Notes under the pieces: model-generated
What the model was told of the DNA's origin: nothing
Seen by the model: only the letters and a program-made list of their open reading frames with translations
The model's database searches: none
In this document: piece by piece, positions 18,300-27,499 of the stretch
Numbering within the stretch: the stretch's first letter is position 1
Layout: each line of letters starts with the position of its first letter
Position numbers and translations under genes: made by a program
From: Bacteroidota bacterium
GTDB lineage: Bacteria > Bacteroidota > Bacteroidia > Bacteroidales > Lentimicrobiaceae
Assembly: GCA_009773455.1 (NCBI GenBank)
Contig: WSXU01000010.1
Span: 1-64,000 of the forward strand
Direction of reading: 5' to 3'
Length of the DNA stretch: 64,000 nt

Positions 18300-19958
18300 T
18301 CAGAAACTTTTGGTCAGCTGCAGGTAGAATCTGTTAAAAATATACCTGCTGTCAAAGGTCCCTTCATAATAGAAGGAGCAGGAGAGTTTTTTCATTAATT
18401 TCCAGTTGAGACTGATTTCACCGGTATGCTGCATCAGATTCGAGCTGGTATTGGTGTAGAAATAATCGATAAACCGATAGGTGAATGCACCGCTGAGTTT
18501 ACCCCTGACAATATCGCGTGATAAACCCAACCCGTAAATACTGCCCCTGAGATAACTTGTTTCAAGTATTGTTGCAGTCAGGGTGGCCGAGATGCCAACA
18601 AACGGAATCTGGCTGTAGGTAGCATAGGCATACAGATTCTTCGAAGGACTTGGATCACTTTTCCTGAACCGGTATCCGCCATTTGCTCCCAGTGAGAGCT
18701 TTTTCAACGGACGATAGCTGACCTGCATCATAAAGCCCTGTTGTGTTTCCTTTTCAAGCAGCTGATCGATGAAACTCTTATAGGTCTCATAATAAATGAT
18801 ATTCTGCCGCGAACTGTATGATAGTGAAAGAGACAGTTTGCCCGAGAACCGGTATCTGAGCGATAAATAGAGGTTCGACAGCTTCGGTGCTGTATTGGTT
18901 ACCCTGAGTGTATCGGCTGCTAAAAGAGAACTGTCAATCTTCAGGTTATACCTGTACAGGTCAAATTCTGCCGAGCCAAAGAAACTCAGGTTTTTGACCA
19001 ATGTATTCGAGTGCTGGATATAGGTGAACCTCCGGTCGGTGATTCCTGAATTTTTTTGTTCAATAAATGCAAGAGTTGTCTGCACATTTCCCCTGAGGTA
19101 GGTGTGTTCATGATTAACAAAGGCCCCGTACTGGAACAAGGAAGTGTTGAAACCATAATCTGTATTATCAGGCCTTGAACCGGCCAAAACCCCGGTTGTA
19201 ATGGAATTGGTTTTTATTTCGAACTGTATTCCGTCAACAGCCCCCATGTTCGAAATTTTGGGATTTATCTTTCTGCCGGCATAAATTCGGGCATTTTTCC
19301 CGATTTCATAGTTGAGCGAAAGGTTATAGATTTTCAGACCCTTGAAAATATTATCCTGTATTTCTCCCCAATGTTTGCTTTTATGCGCAAAAGATATGTA
19401 TGACTCAGCCGACAACCTTGAATTTCCGATGTTTTTTGCATTGAATGTAAGGTTATACCTCATTCTGAGTGAGTTTCCCGATGGGGTGTCCGAAAGATTG
19501 ATGTAGGATGCTGCCGAAACCCTGCCGGTAATGAGTTGTTTTCTTACAGGTTTGGCTGCAGCTGCGGTAGGCAGGGTGTCTGTGACAGGTGTATTAACAG
19601 GTTCAGATACTTGAACTTTAGTATCCGGTGGCGTTGGTTTGGTTTCCTCCCCAACAATTACCGGCCGGTTGTTCGTGTAAATACGGTCGGAAGTAGTGAA
19701 TTTTCTGCTAAGCAGGGGCACGCAGACACAGGAAATGGATGAAAGGTTGTTGACTCTGAGTGCAGGTTGATTCTTTCCATCCAAAATCATATAAAGAGTA
19801 TCTCCAACAGAAATATTTTCTGTGGAACTGAATTTCACATAAACATTCTGAGAAGAAACGTATGAAACCACTCCCTCATTCTGCGACCGGGCATTCTGGC
19901 TATACACGGCAAATGCTGAAAGTATCCCGGACACAAATAATAGAATTATCTTCTTCAT
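18300..19958 (-). CDS. Outer-membrane beta-barrel protein linked to multihaem cytochromes
   Basis: A 552-residue protein I do not recognise by family. A signal peptide (1-20, ending AVYSQ) is followed by a small beta-rich domain (about 25-95; SYVSSQNVYVKF, ISVGDTLYMIL), a proline/threonine linker, and from about 140 to the end alternating polar and hydrophobic strands with aromatic residues. The protein ends RFYLQLTKSF; a terminal Phe is the usual signal for barrel insertion. The stretch of about 410 residues would allow roughly 16-20 strands. It begins 10 bp after the 61-haem cytochrome gene and is the last gene of that operon. By analogy with MtrB and OmbB porins, which hold cytochromes across the outer membrane, it could be the sheath of the conduit; no sequence similarity to those is visible to me. 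Confidence 0.75.
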   Translation of the reverse strand: MKKIILLFVSGILSAFAVYSQNARSQNEGVVSYVSSQNVYVKFSSTENISVGDTLYMILDGKNQPALRVNNLSSISCVCVPLLSRKFTTSDRIYTNNRPVIVGEETKPTPPDTKVQVSEPVNTPVTDTLPTAAAAKPVRKQLITGRVSAASYINLSDTPSGNSLRMRYNLTFNAKNIGNSRLSAESYISFAHKSKHWGEIQDNIFKGLKIYNLSLNYEIGKNARIYAGRKINPKISNMGAVDGIQFEIKTNSITTGVLAGSRPDNTDYGFNTSLFQYGAFVNHEHTYLRGNVQTTLAFIEQKNSGITDRRFTYIQHSNTLVKNLSFFGSAEFDLYRYNLKIDSSLLAADTLRVTNTAPKLSNLYLSLRYRFSGKLSLSLSYSSRQNIIYYETYKSFIDQLLEKETQQGFMMQVSYRPLKKLSLGANGGYRFRKSDPSPSKNLYAYATYSQIPFVGISATLTATILETSYLRGSIYGLGLSRDIVRGKLSGAFTYRFIDYFYTNTSSNLMQHTGEISLNWKLMKKLSCSFYYEGTFDSRYIFNRFYLQLTKSF

Positions 19959-19968
19959 AAGTGACAGC

Positions 19969-22900
19969 TTAGTTTTGCCTGAAATCTTGTCTGTTCATTC
20001 CTTTGTTGCTGTTCCCGTCAGGATGGCAGTTATAACAGGCATTGCTGTTATAGGAATAACCACTTACTCCCTGGTGATCCTGGTTTGTACTGTTTTGACT
20101 GTGACATCCCAGACAGCTGAAAACAGCATAATTCCCCGGATTTGTGTGGCAATCGCTGCACGTGTTCCATTCTCCGTTGTGTTCTCCGGAGTATATCGGG
20201 AAGTACTGTGAATCATGGTTGAATGTTGAAGGGTTCCACGCAGTCTGGGTGTGACACTGTTCACAATTGGTCGGATATTGGGCCGAAGCATGTGGCGGAT
20301 CATTCGTCTGGTTGTAATCTGCAATATGGCAGCCAACGCAGGTAGTGGGAGCACTGTTGTAATTGTTGTTATGACAATCATCACAGTTGCTGACTGAGGT
20401 GTGAGCTCCCTGGAGAACATAATAATTGTTGTGATCAGGGAAAAGGGCCGGCTCCCAGCTCGGATTGGTTGTGTGGCAGGTCAGACATTCCAGCGAAAGG
20501 TTCAGCGAAGTATGGTTTGGATTGCTGGTCTGGTTGAAATTACTGGTATGGCAACCACTGCAGGTGTTCGGGGTTGTGTTGTAATTGCCGTTGTGGCAAC
20601 CGGCACAATTATTTGAAACCGTTGCATGCCCGCCGGTCAGCGGATAGTAGTTGCTGTGGATCGGGAAGGTCGCAGGTTGCCATCCCGATTCAGTGGTATG
20701 GCAGGTTGAGCAGGTATTGGGTATACCAATAGCAGTATGGTTGGGATTGGCAGTCTGGTTGTAGGCTGCGGCATGACAATCGCCGCAAACAGTAGTGGTT
20801 CCGGCATATCCGTTCGTATGGCACAGGCCACACTCAACACTGGTATGGGCGCCGGTGAGCGGGAAATTGGTGGTGCTGTGGTTGAACCCTGAAGAGGAAC
20901 CCCCGTCCGGATGGCAATTGTAGCAGGCATCACTGTTATAGGAATATCCGCTAATACCCTGATGCTCGTTGTTCATTGCTGACTGACTATGACATTGGAA
21001 ACAACTGAAAACAGAATAATCACCCGGATTGGTATGACAGTCGCTGCAGGTGTTCCACTCACCTTCATGTTCACCTGAATAGATGGGGAAGTACTGATTG
21101 TCATGATCAAAAGTTGAAGGTGACCATGCCGACTGGGTATGACATGTTTCGCATTCGGTCGGATATTGAGCCGAAGCATGCGGCGGGTTGTTCGTCTGGT
21201 TATAATTGTCAAGGTGGCAGCCAACACAGGTATTCGGAGCGCTGTTGTAGTTGTTGTTGTGGCAATCATCGCAACTGCTCACCGAAGTATGGGCGCCTTC
21301 AAGGACATAATAGCTATTGTGATCAGGGAAAAGAGCAGGTTCCCAGCTGGGATTTGTGGTGTGACAGGTGGTACATTCAGTCGACAGGTTCAGTGACGTA
21401 TGATTCGGATTTGTCGTCTGGGTGTAATCGCTGGTATGACAGCCACTGCAGCTATTTGGCGTGGTGTTGTAGTTGCCGTTATGGCACCCCGCACAATTGT
21501 TGGCAACAACTGCATGACCGCCCGTGAGGGGATAATAATTGCTGTGAATCGGGAAGGTCGCCGGCTGCCATCCGGGATCTGTGGTATGGCAGGTTGAGCA
21601 GGTTGTCGGAATCCCGGTCGCTGCATGGTTTGGGTTGGCCGACTGGTTGTAGGCGGCAATATGACAATCGCTGCACACAGTTGTGGTACCGGCATAGCCA
21701 TTCGCATGGCAACTGCTGCAGTCAACACTGGTGTGTGCACCCGTTAGCGGGAAATTGGTGGTGTTATGGTTAAACCCGGCCGAAGCATCTCCTGTAGGAT
21801 GGCAGGCAAAACAGGCCGGGCTGTTGTAGGCGTATCCTCCAATTCCATTATGCTCATTATCCATATCTGCCTGGTTGTGCTCGTGGCAATCGATACAACT
21901 GAACTGGGCATAGTTGGATGCATTGGTATGACAGTCAGCGCAGGTAGCCCATTCACCGTTATGCTTGCCCGAATAAATCGGGAAATACTGGCCATCATGA
22001 TTGAAGGTTGATGGGGTCCAGGTATTCTCCGTATGACACGTTTGGCATTCAGTAGGGAATTGCGCCGATGCATGCGGTGGATTGGTTGTTTGGTTATAAT
22101 TGTCAAGATGACAACCCACACAGGTATTGGGTGTGTTGTTGTAGTTTCCGTTATGACACCCTGCACAATTGTTTGAAATGGTGGCGTGTGCTCCGTTCAG
22201 TGGGTAGTAACTGTTATGGATAGGGAAAGTGGCAGGTTGCCAGCCGGGTTCTGTGGTGTGGCAGGTTGCGCAGGTATTGGGTATACCAATGGCAGTGTGG
22301 TTGGGATTGGCCGACTGGTTATAGGCTGAAGCATGACAATCACCGCAGACTGTTGTTGTTCCGGCATAACCATTGGTATGACAACTGTTGCAGTCAACCG
22401 TCGTATGTGACCCTGTCAGTGGGAAAGACGTGGTATTATGATTAAATCCTGCGGAAGCATCTCCGGTCGGATGGCAGGCAAAGCAGGCTGGACTGTTATA
22501 CGCGTAACCCACTATGCCATTGTGCTCATTATCTGTATCTGCCTGGTTGTGCTCATGACAGTCGATGCAACTGAACTGGGCGTAATTTGAGGAATTAGTA
22601 TGGCAATCTGAGCAGGAAGTCCATTCTCCGTTGTGTTTCCCTGAGTATATCGGAAAATATTGCCCGTCATGGTTGAAGGTTGAAGGGGTCCAGGCAGTTT
22701 CATTATGACAGGTAAGGCATTCAGTCGGGAACTGGGCTGTAGCATGCGGCGGATCGTTTGTCTGGTTATAATTGTCGAGATGACATCCTACGCATGTATT
22801 GGGTGTGTTGTTGTAATTTCCGTTATGACATCCCGCACAATTGTTTGAAATCGCAGCATGGGCTCCGTTGAGCGGGTACACCTCATTGTGCATCGGGAAT

Positions 22901-24573
22901 GTTGCCGGTTGCCACCCGGGTTCCGTCGTATGGCAGGTAGCACAGGTGTTGGGAATGCCAGCTGCAATATGGTTTGGATTGACAGCCTGGTTATAGTCAG
23001 TCACATGACAATCGCTGCAAACCGTTGTAGTGCCTGTATAACCACTGGCATGGCAATCAATACAGGCAGTTGTAGTATGAGCCCCGGTCAGTGGGAAAGA
23101 AGTTGTGTTGTGGTTAAATCCGGCAGAGGCATCACCGGTAGGGTGGCAGGCAAAGCAGGCCGGACTGTTGTAGGCATAACCGCCGATGCCATTGTGTTGA
23201 TTATTTGTTTCCGGTTGGTTATGATCGTGACATTCAATACAGCTGAACTGCGAATAATCAGCAGTATTTGTATGGCATTCAATACACGTAAAGCCACTAT
23301 GATCTCCGGTAGAAATCGGGAAGTACTGGGCGTCATGATCAAATGTGGCTGGCTGCCAGGCATCTTCAGTGTGGCAGGTCAGACATTCGGTCGAGAATTG
23401 TGCGCTTTCATGTGGCGGATTGTTCGTCTGGTCGTACTCCTGCTGATGACACCCGATACAGGTGTTGGGTGAGTTGATGTAATTGTCGTTGTGACAGGTA
23501 GCACAATCATTTGAAATACCGGCATGTGCCCCATTGAGCGCATAATACTGATTATGAATATCAAAAGTCGCAGGCTTCCATCCGGGTGCTGTGGTGTGGC
23601 AGCTTTCGCACGAATTCGGAATCTGCAGCTCACCATGGTTGGGATTTGTTGAAGCATTGTAATCGGGCTGGTGGCACGAATTGCATTCGGCTGAAATGGC
23701 GCTATTCCCGCTGGTATGACATTCCTGGCATTCGGTGTTGGTATGCGCTCCAGTCAGAGGAAAGCCTGTCGTGTTGTGATTGAAACTCCCTCCTTCTGAA
23801 CCTGTTGGATGACAACCATAGCAGGCAATGCTGTTGTAACTGTAACCCGAAACACCTTCATGCCCGCCATTCCCATGGCAGTTTAAACAGGTGAATTCAC
23901 CATAATTCGAAGGATTGGTGTGGCAATCGCTGCAATCGCTCCATACGCCATTGTGATTACCTGAATATATTGGGAACCATGAATCATGATTACTGAATTC
24001 TCTCCATGTATAACTCCAGGCAAAATGACATTCACTGCAGTCGGGTGAAGGTCCTGCTTTGATATGGTCAGGATTTCCATTGATTTCATATACATCCCGG
24101 TGACAATTAATACATTCTACACCCACGGGCTCAAATTTCAACAATGACTCTGAAGGGTGACAACCCGAGCAATCAGCACTTTTATGGGCGCCCAAAAGCG
24201 GGAAACGGGTTTGCTCATGCAGTTGTGAAATATTGTTGATGATCCAGGATTCAGGTGTATGGCACCGCCCGCAATCGGGACCGGTAGTTTGTTCATGAAT
24301 GTCGGAATGGCAATCTATACAATCGGTTTCAGCATCTTTGAATACAAGCGAAGTGTGGCATGACCTGCAGCCGGTTTGCTTATGTTGTCCCACCAGGGGC
24401 ATTGCCGTAGTATCGTGGTTGAAGTGAATGCTGTCAAGGTTTACTTTCCAGCTGTCGGTGGTGTGGCAATCTTTACAGCTTGTCTTAAAATCCTTGCCAT
24501 GCGGCGAAGAGTTAATGAGCTGCAGGGAGGTGAGCAATACCAGTGTGCCTATAATCAATGACAGTTTTCGCAT
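19969..24573 (-). CDS. Giant multihaem c-type cytochrome with 61 CxxCH motifs
   Basis: A 1534-residue exported protein with 61 CxxCH haem-attachment motifs by my count, one per 25 residues. The ATG at 24573 starts a good signal peptide (MRKLSLIIGTLVLLTSLQL); an earlier in-frame ATG at 24636 adds 21 unlikely residues. After seven motifs in a less regular head, the protein is a chain of repeated modules of about 224 residues with nine haems, the last two enlarged to 296 residues with twelve. Recurrent elements such as FNHNTTSFPLTGAH and FPIYSGKHNGEW supply histidines that can serve as distal ligands, as in the cytochrome c3/c7-like families. There is no lipobox and no visible sorting tail; it ends soon after the last motif. 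It overlaps the 20-haem gene by 19 bp and precedes the barrel by 10 bp. The likely role is a long-range electron wire or capacitor at the cell surface. Confidence 0.95.
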   Translation of the reverse strand: MRKLSLIIGTLVLLTSLQLINSSPHGKDFKTSCKDCHTTDSWKVNLDSIHFNHDTTAMPLVGQHKQTGCRSCHTSLVFKDAETDCIDCHSDIHEQTTGPDCGRCHTPESWIINNISQLHEQTRFPLLGAHKSADCSGCHPSESLLKFEPVGVECINCHRDVYEINGNPDHIKAGPSPDCSECHFAWSYTWREFSNHDSWFPIYSGNHNGVWSDCSDCHTNPSNYGEFTCLNCHGNGGHEGVSGYSYNSIACYGCHPTGSEGGSFNHNTTGFPLTGAHTNTECQECHTSGNSAISAECNSCHQPDYNASTNPNHGELQIPNSCESCHTTAPGWKPATFDIHNQYYALNGAHAGISNDCATCHNDNYINSPNTCIGCHQQEYDQTNNPPHESAQFSTECLTCHTEDAWQPATFDHDAQYFPISTGDHSGFTCIECHTNTADYSQFSCIECHDHNQPETNNQHNGIGGYAYNSPACFACHPTGDASAGFNHNTTSFPLTGAHTTTACIDCHASGYTGTTTVCSDCHVTDYNQAVNPNHIAAGIPNTCATCHTTEPGWQPATFPMHNEVYPLNGAHAAISNNCAGCHNGNYNNTPNTCVGCHLDNYNQTNDPPHATAQFPTECLTCHNETAWTPSTFNHDGQYFPIYSGKHNGEWTSCSDCHTNSSNYAQFSCIDCHEHNQADTDNEHNGIVGYAYNSPACFACHPTGDASAGFNHNTTSFPLTGSHTTVDCNSCHTNGYAGTTTVCGDCHASAYNQSANPNHTAIGIPNTCATCHTTEPGWQPATFPIHNSYYPLNGAHATISNNCAGCHNGNYNNTPNTCVGCHLDNYNQTTNPPHASAQFPTECQTCHTENTWTPSTFNHDGQYFPIYSGKHNGEWATCADCHTNASNYAQFSCIDCHEHNQADMDNEHNGIGGYAYNSPACFACHPTGDASAGFNHNTTNFPLTGAHTSVDCSSCHANGYAGTTTVCSDCHIAAYNQSANPNHAATGIPTTCSTCHTTDPGWQPATFPIHSNYYPLTGGHAVVANNCAGCHNGNYNTTPNSCSGCHTSDYTQTTNPNHTSLNLSTECTTCHTTNPSWEPALFPDHNSYYVLEGAHTSVSSCDDCHNNNYNSAPNTCVGCHLDNYNQTNNPPHASAQYPTECETCHTQSAWSPSTFDHDNQYFPIYSGEHEGEWNTCSDCHTNPGDYSVFSCFQCHSQSAMNNEHQGISGYSYNSDACYNCHPDGGSSSGFNHSTTNFPLTGAHTSVECGLCHTNGYAGTTTVCGDCHAAAYNQTANPNHTAIGIPNTCSTCHTTESGWQPATFPIHSNYYPLTGGHATVSNNCAGCHNGNYNTTPNTCSGCHTSNFNQTSNPNHTSLNLSLECLTCHTTNPSWEPALFPDHNNYYVLQGAHTSVSNCDDCHNNNYNSAPTTCVGCHIADYNQTNDPPHASAQYPTNCEQCHTQTAWNPSTFNHDSQYFPIYSGEHNGEWNTCSDCHTNPGNYAVFSCLGCHSQNSTNQDHQGVSGYSYNSNACYNCHPDGNSNKGMNRQDFRQN
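19990..23990 (-). repeat. Tandem coding modules of the 61-haem cytochrome
   Basis: Anchoring on the element after the CFACHPTG or CYNCHPDG motif gives positions 23781, 23115, 22443, 21771 and 20883, with a last copy 888 bp further on (matching bases 20909 and 20021). The periods are 666, 672, 672, 888 and 888 bp, all multiples of three. The longer ones carry an extra 216 bp, which is three haem motifs. Copies differ mainly at third codon positions, so the duplications are old and kept by selection, not a recent expansion or assembly artefact. Confidence 0.9.
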
Positions 24574-26153
24574 CTGATTTTTCCGGTTTTGTATAATACA
24601 AACGGTTTGTCGGTTCCAGCTACTGATGGATGACATTTAATGCAGGCTATATCCTTATGCCTGCCGTCAAGCGTAAAACGGGCTTTGTTGTGATCGAAAG
24701 AAGTTGGTTTCCAGCCATCTGATGTGTGGCATTTACTGCATTCTGTCTTGTTGTTTTCAATAAACTGGCCGGCATGTTCATCTGTGTGACAGTTGGTACA
24801 TTCAGCGGTTAATCCTGTAAATCTTAAATTGTTGTCTTTGCTTTCAACGCTGGATTTGTTGTTATGGCATGATCTGCATGTCTGACCAAGGTGCTTACCT
24901 GTCAGCGGGTACTTTGTCTGGTTGTGATCAAAGCTGATGCTTGTCCATTGCTCAACGGTATGGCATTTAAGGCAGTTGGCTTCAGGATAGTATTTTGCAT
25001 CCAGGTATGGCTGATGGATATCCGTATGACAATCGCTGCATTTGGTCCCGATCTGCCGGAATGACCAGTTTTCTGTTTTTTTATGGCAGGCGATACAGGG
25101 TGTGGCAATGTGGGCTCCTTCCAGCTTGAAATTACCGGTGTTATGCCGTTCCAGGGTAAAGGAAGAGCCCTGGAAGCCTTTCTCCGTATGACAGTCTCTG
25201 CAATCGGAAAGAACATTCGTATTTTTAAACTGACCTTTGTGGAAATCGGTATGGCAATCCATGCAACGGGCGTGCTTCAGCGGAGCAGTGTAACTTCCTT
25301 TATGGCAGGATTTACAGGCCACGCTGATATGTCGTCCTTCAAGGTTGAAGGTTGTTTTGCTGTGATCAAATTTGCTGATGCCCTTAACTGTAGTAAATGA
25401 CTCTTCCGTATGACAGCTGGCACAGTCTGTTCCAAACTGTCCATGGTGGACATCTTCGTGACAACTGACACAATTTTTAAATTGTATACCCTTAAACTCC
25501 TGGAATTCCTTGCCATTCAATGTTTTCATCTTATGACATTTCAGGCAATCAACGGTTTTATGTTGCCCTTTCAGGATGAACTTTGATCTGGCATGGTCAA
25601 ATTTCGATGCCGGTTTGAATTTTTCATTCGAATGACAATCCTCGCATTTGGATGAAAGCGTTTTCTGATGATAATCGGTATGACAGGTCAGGCATTGCGT
25701 ATTCAGCCCGAGGAAGGTTTTCTTTTTCTTTTTTATAACAGGATCTTTTATAAACTCGGTTTTATGACAATCCTTGCATTCCTTTTTTGCATGGGCGCCT
25801 TCAAGTTTATATCCGGCATTGTTGTGGTCGAATTTATTGATATCAAAGTGCAGGATATCGTATTTTCTTCCATGGTGATCGCTGTGGCAGATGATGCAGC
25901 TTTTCTTGTATACTTTGGCAGAGGCGTGATATCCTTTTCGCTGGTCAATTCTGGCTTTAACTTCTTTATGGCAGGCAAGGCATTTGTCATCGGCAATTTT
26001 AGCCCCGAGGGAATGGCATTTTGTGCAGTTCGACATCCCTTCAAGATGTGCATGGGGCTCAGCCAGATCACCCGGTGAAATCTGTCCCCAAGCCCCAACA
26101 GCCGAAAACAGAAAAATCAATAGAATGAAAACCAATCTCACCGGTTTTATCAT
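24555..26153 (-). CDS. Twenty-haem periplasmic c-type cytochrome
   Basis: A 532-residue exported cytochrome with 20 CxxCH motifs by my count. The ATG at 26153 (MIKPVRLVFILLIFLFSA) starts a clear signal peptide ending near AWGQ; an upstream ATG at 26189 would place 12 extra residues ahead of it. Conserved elements KFDH, FKLEGAH and YPLTGKH recur before motifs, as in c3/c7-like cytochromes, and give candidate distal histidines. Lysines are abundant, unlike the Asn/Thr-rich giant cytochrome, so the two may dock by charge. The last motif, CENCH, is the very end of the protein and overlaps the start codon of the giant cytochrome. It lies 7 bp after the flavoprotein gene. I infer that it carries electrons across the periplasm from the inner-membrane module to the 61-haem protein. 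Confidence 0.94.
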   Translation of the reverse strand: MIKPVRLVFILLIFLFSAVGAWGQISPGDLAEPHAHLEGMSNCTKCHSLGAKIADDKCLACHKEVKARIDQRKGYHASAKVYKKSCIICHSDHHGRKYDILHFDINKFDHNNAGYKLEGAHAKKECKDCHKTEFIKDPVIKKKKKTFLGLNTQCLTCHTDYHQKTLSSKCEDCHSNEKFKPASKFDHARSKFILKGQHKTVDCLKCHKMKTLNGKEFQEFKGIQFKNCVSCHEDVHHGQFGTDCASCHTEESFTTVKGISKFDHSKTTFNLEGRHISVACKSCHKGSYTAPLKHARCMDCHTDFHKGQFKNTNVLSDCRDCHTEKGFQGSSFTLERHNTGNFKLEGAHIATPCIACHKKTENWSFRQIGTKCSDCHTDIHQPYLDAKYYPEANCLKCHTVEQWTSISFDHNQTKYPLTGKHLGQTCRSCHNNKSSVESKDNNLRFTGLTAECTNCHTDEHAGQFIENNKTECSKCHTSDGWKPTSFDHNKARFTLDGRHKDIACIKCHPSVAGTDKPFVLYKTGKIRCENCH

Positions 26154-26160
26154 GTGGATA

Positions 26161-27495
26161 TTAATTGTGTTTAAGAATTGCTTCGCCAAACTTTTTGGTG
26201 ATCTGAATTCCGGCTTTCATCAGAAACTGAGTCGGAAGTTCACCTCCTGCAAAAATGAAAACAAGGTCGTTTTTCATGTCAATGAATTCCCCTGTTTTAC
26301 TATGCTGCATTTTAATATTCTCTTTCCCTATTTCAATGATATTGGTATTGAACCAGAGTTGAACTTTTTTCCTGGCTGCGGCATCCAGGATCCGTTCACT
26401 GTTTTTTGGTTTCAACCGGCTGAAGGCTTCACTGCGATATGACAGAATAACATTGTTCTGGTCGGCAAGGAGCAAGGCTGATTCAACGGCTGAATCCCCT
26501 CCGCCAACCACCACTATGTCCTTATGGCTGATTCCCTCAGGTTCCAGTAATCTGTATGCTACTTTTTCCTGGATTTCGCCCGGGACACCGAGTTTTCTGG
26601 GTGTACCCCTTCTTCCGATGGCAAGCAATATGTTCTTTCCTGAAATGAGTTCACCGGTCATGGTTTCAACTTCAAAATGGTCATCTTTACGGATGATATT
26701 CTCAACCTTGGTGTTCTCCTGAATTGAAATCTCGTTTTTACTCAGGGCTTCATTCCAGATATTTAGCAGCTCAGATTTGCTGGTTTCAAATAATTTTACT
26801 TTTCCATAGAGCGGTAAATCCATGGCTGAAGTCATCACAATTTTTGACCTCGGGAAAGTAAATACTGTACCACCCAGTGTATCCTGCTCAAGCGTAAGAC
26901 AATTCAGGCGTAATTTTTTTGCTGTAAGTGTAGCCGATATCCCGGCCGGACCGGCGCCAATCACGATCAGATCATAGGTCGCATTGTGGTGCAGTTTCGT
27001 ATTTTTGGCAATGTTTTCTACCGCCTGTTTACCTTGTTCAACAGCATTTTTGATAAGTCCCATTCCGCCAAGTTCACCTGCAATATATATTCCGGGAACA
27101 TTCGACTCAAAAGCCTGGTTTACGTGGGGCAGCTCCACACCGCGTTTTTCGGTTCCGATGCAGAGTGTGATTGCCTCGGTAGGGCAAGCATGAAAACAGG
27201 CGCCATGTCCTACGCAATGGGAGGCATTGATGGTGGTTGCCTTTCCATTGACAATCCCTAAGATATCTTTTTCCGGGCAGGCGGCAACACAGGCACCTGT
27301 CCTGATACAACTGTTCACATCAATGACCGGATGTAGCGATACTGGTTCATACATTCCGTCAATTTTTGCCTGCGCTATCTTTTCCTCAATCTTTTTCGAT
27401 TTTTTCTTCTGATTCCTGAAATACAAAACGACAATCGCGAGACTGAAGAGTATCGTCAGGGCATAAACAAGGATATTTTCAATTAAAAGTTCCAT
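26161..27495 (-). CDS. Membrane-anchored FAD/NAD(P) oxidoreductase with two ferredoxin-like motifs
   Basis: A 444-residue protein. An N-terminal membrane helix (about 6-26, ENILVYALTILFSLAIVVLY) is followed by a lysine-rich cytoplasmic stretch, a ferredoxin-type domain and a thioredoxin-reductase-like flavoprotein domain with FAD motif GAGPAG and NAD(P) motif VVVGGGDSAVESALLLA. The two iron-sulfur motifs read CIRTGACVAACP and CVGHGACFHACP: the second cysteine of C-x2-C-x2-C-x3-C is Thr in one and His in the other. Three-cysteine motifs of this form often hold [3Fe-4S] clusters. No redox CxxC of true thioredoxin reductases is seen. The ATG at 27495 is chosen because it sits 4 bp after the membrane protein gene and leads straight into the helix. 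Likely role: electron exchange between NAD(P)H and the membrane cytochrome of this operon. Confidence 0.88.
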   Translation of the reverse strand: MELLIENILVYALTILFSLAIVVLYFRNQKKKSKKIEEKIAQAKIDGMYEPVSLHPVIDVNSCIRTGACVAACPEKDILGIVNGKATTINASHCVGHGACFHACPTEAITLCIGTEKRGVELPHVNQAFESNVPGIYIAGELGGMGLIKNAVEQGKQAVENIAKNTKLHHNATYDLIVIGAGPAGISATLTAKKLRLNCLTLEQDTLGGTVFTFPRSKIVMTSAMDLPLYGKVKLFETSKSELLNIWNEALSKNEISIQENTKVENIIRKDDHFEVETMTGELISGKNILLAIGRRGTPRKLGVPGEIQEKVAYRLLEPEGISHKDIVVVGGGDSAVESALLLADQNNVILSYRSEAFSRLKPKNSERILDAAARKKVQLWFNTNIIEIGKENIKMQHSKTGEFIDMKNDLVFIFAGGELPTQFLMKAGIQITKKFGEAILKHN

Positions 27496-27499
27496 ACAA

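Noticed and set aside
20401-23472. Many forward and reverse frames of 65-204 codons opposite or out of frame with the giant cytochrome
   Set aside because: They repeat with the same period as the cytochrome modules and read His/Cys codons in other frames; they are mirror images of the CxxCH repeats.
19990-23990. Regular repeats as a CRISPR array
   Set aside because: The periods are 666-888 bp, divisible by three, inside one long protein gene, with no short identical repeats or unique spacers.
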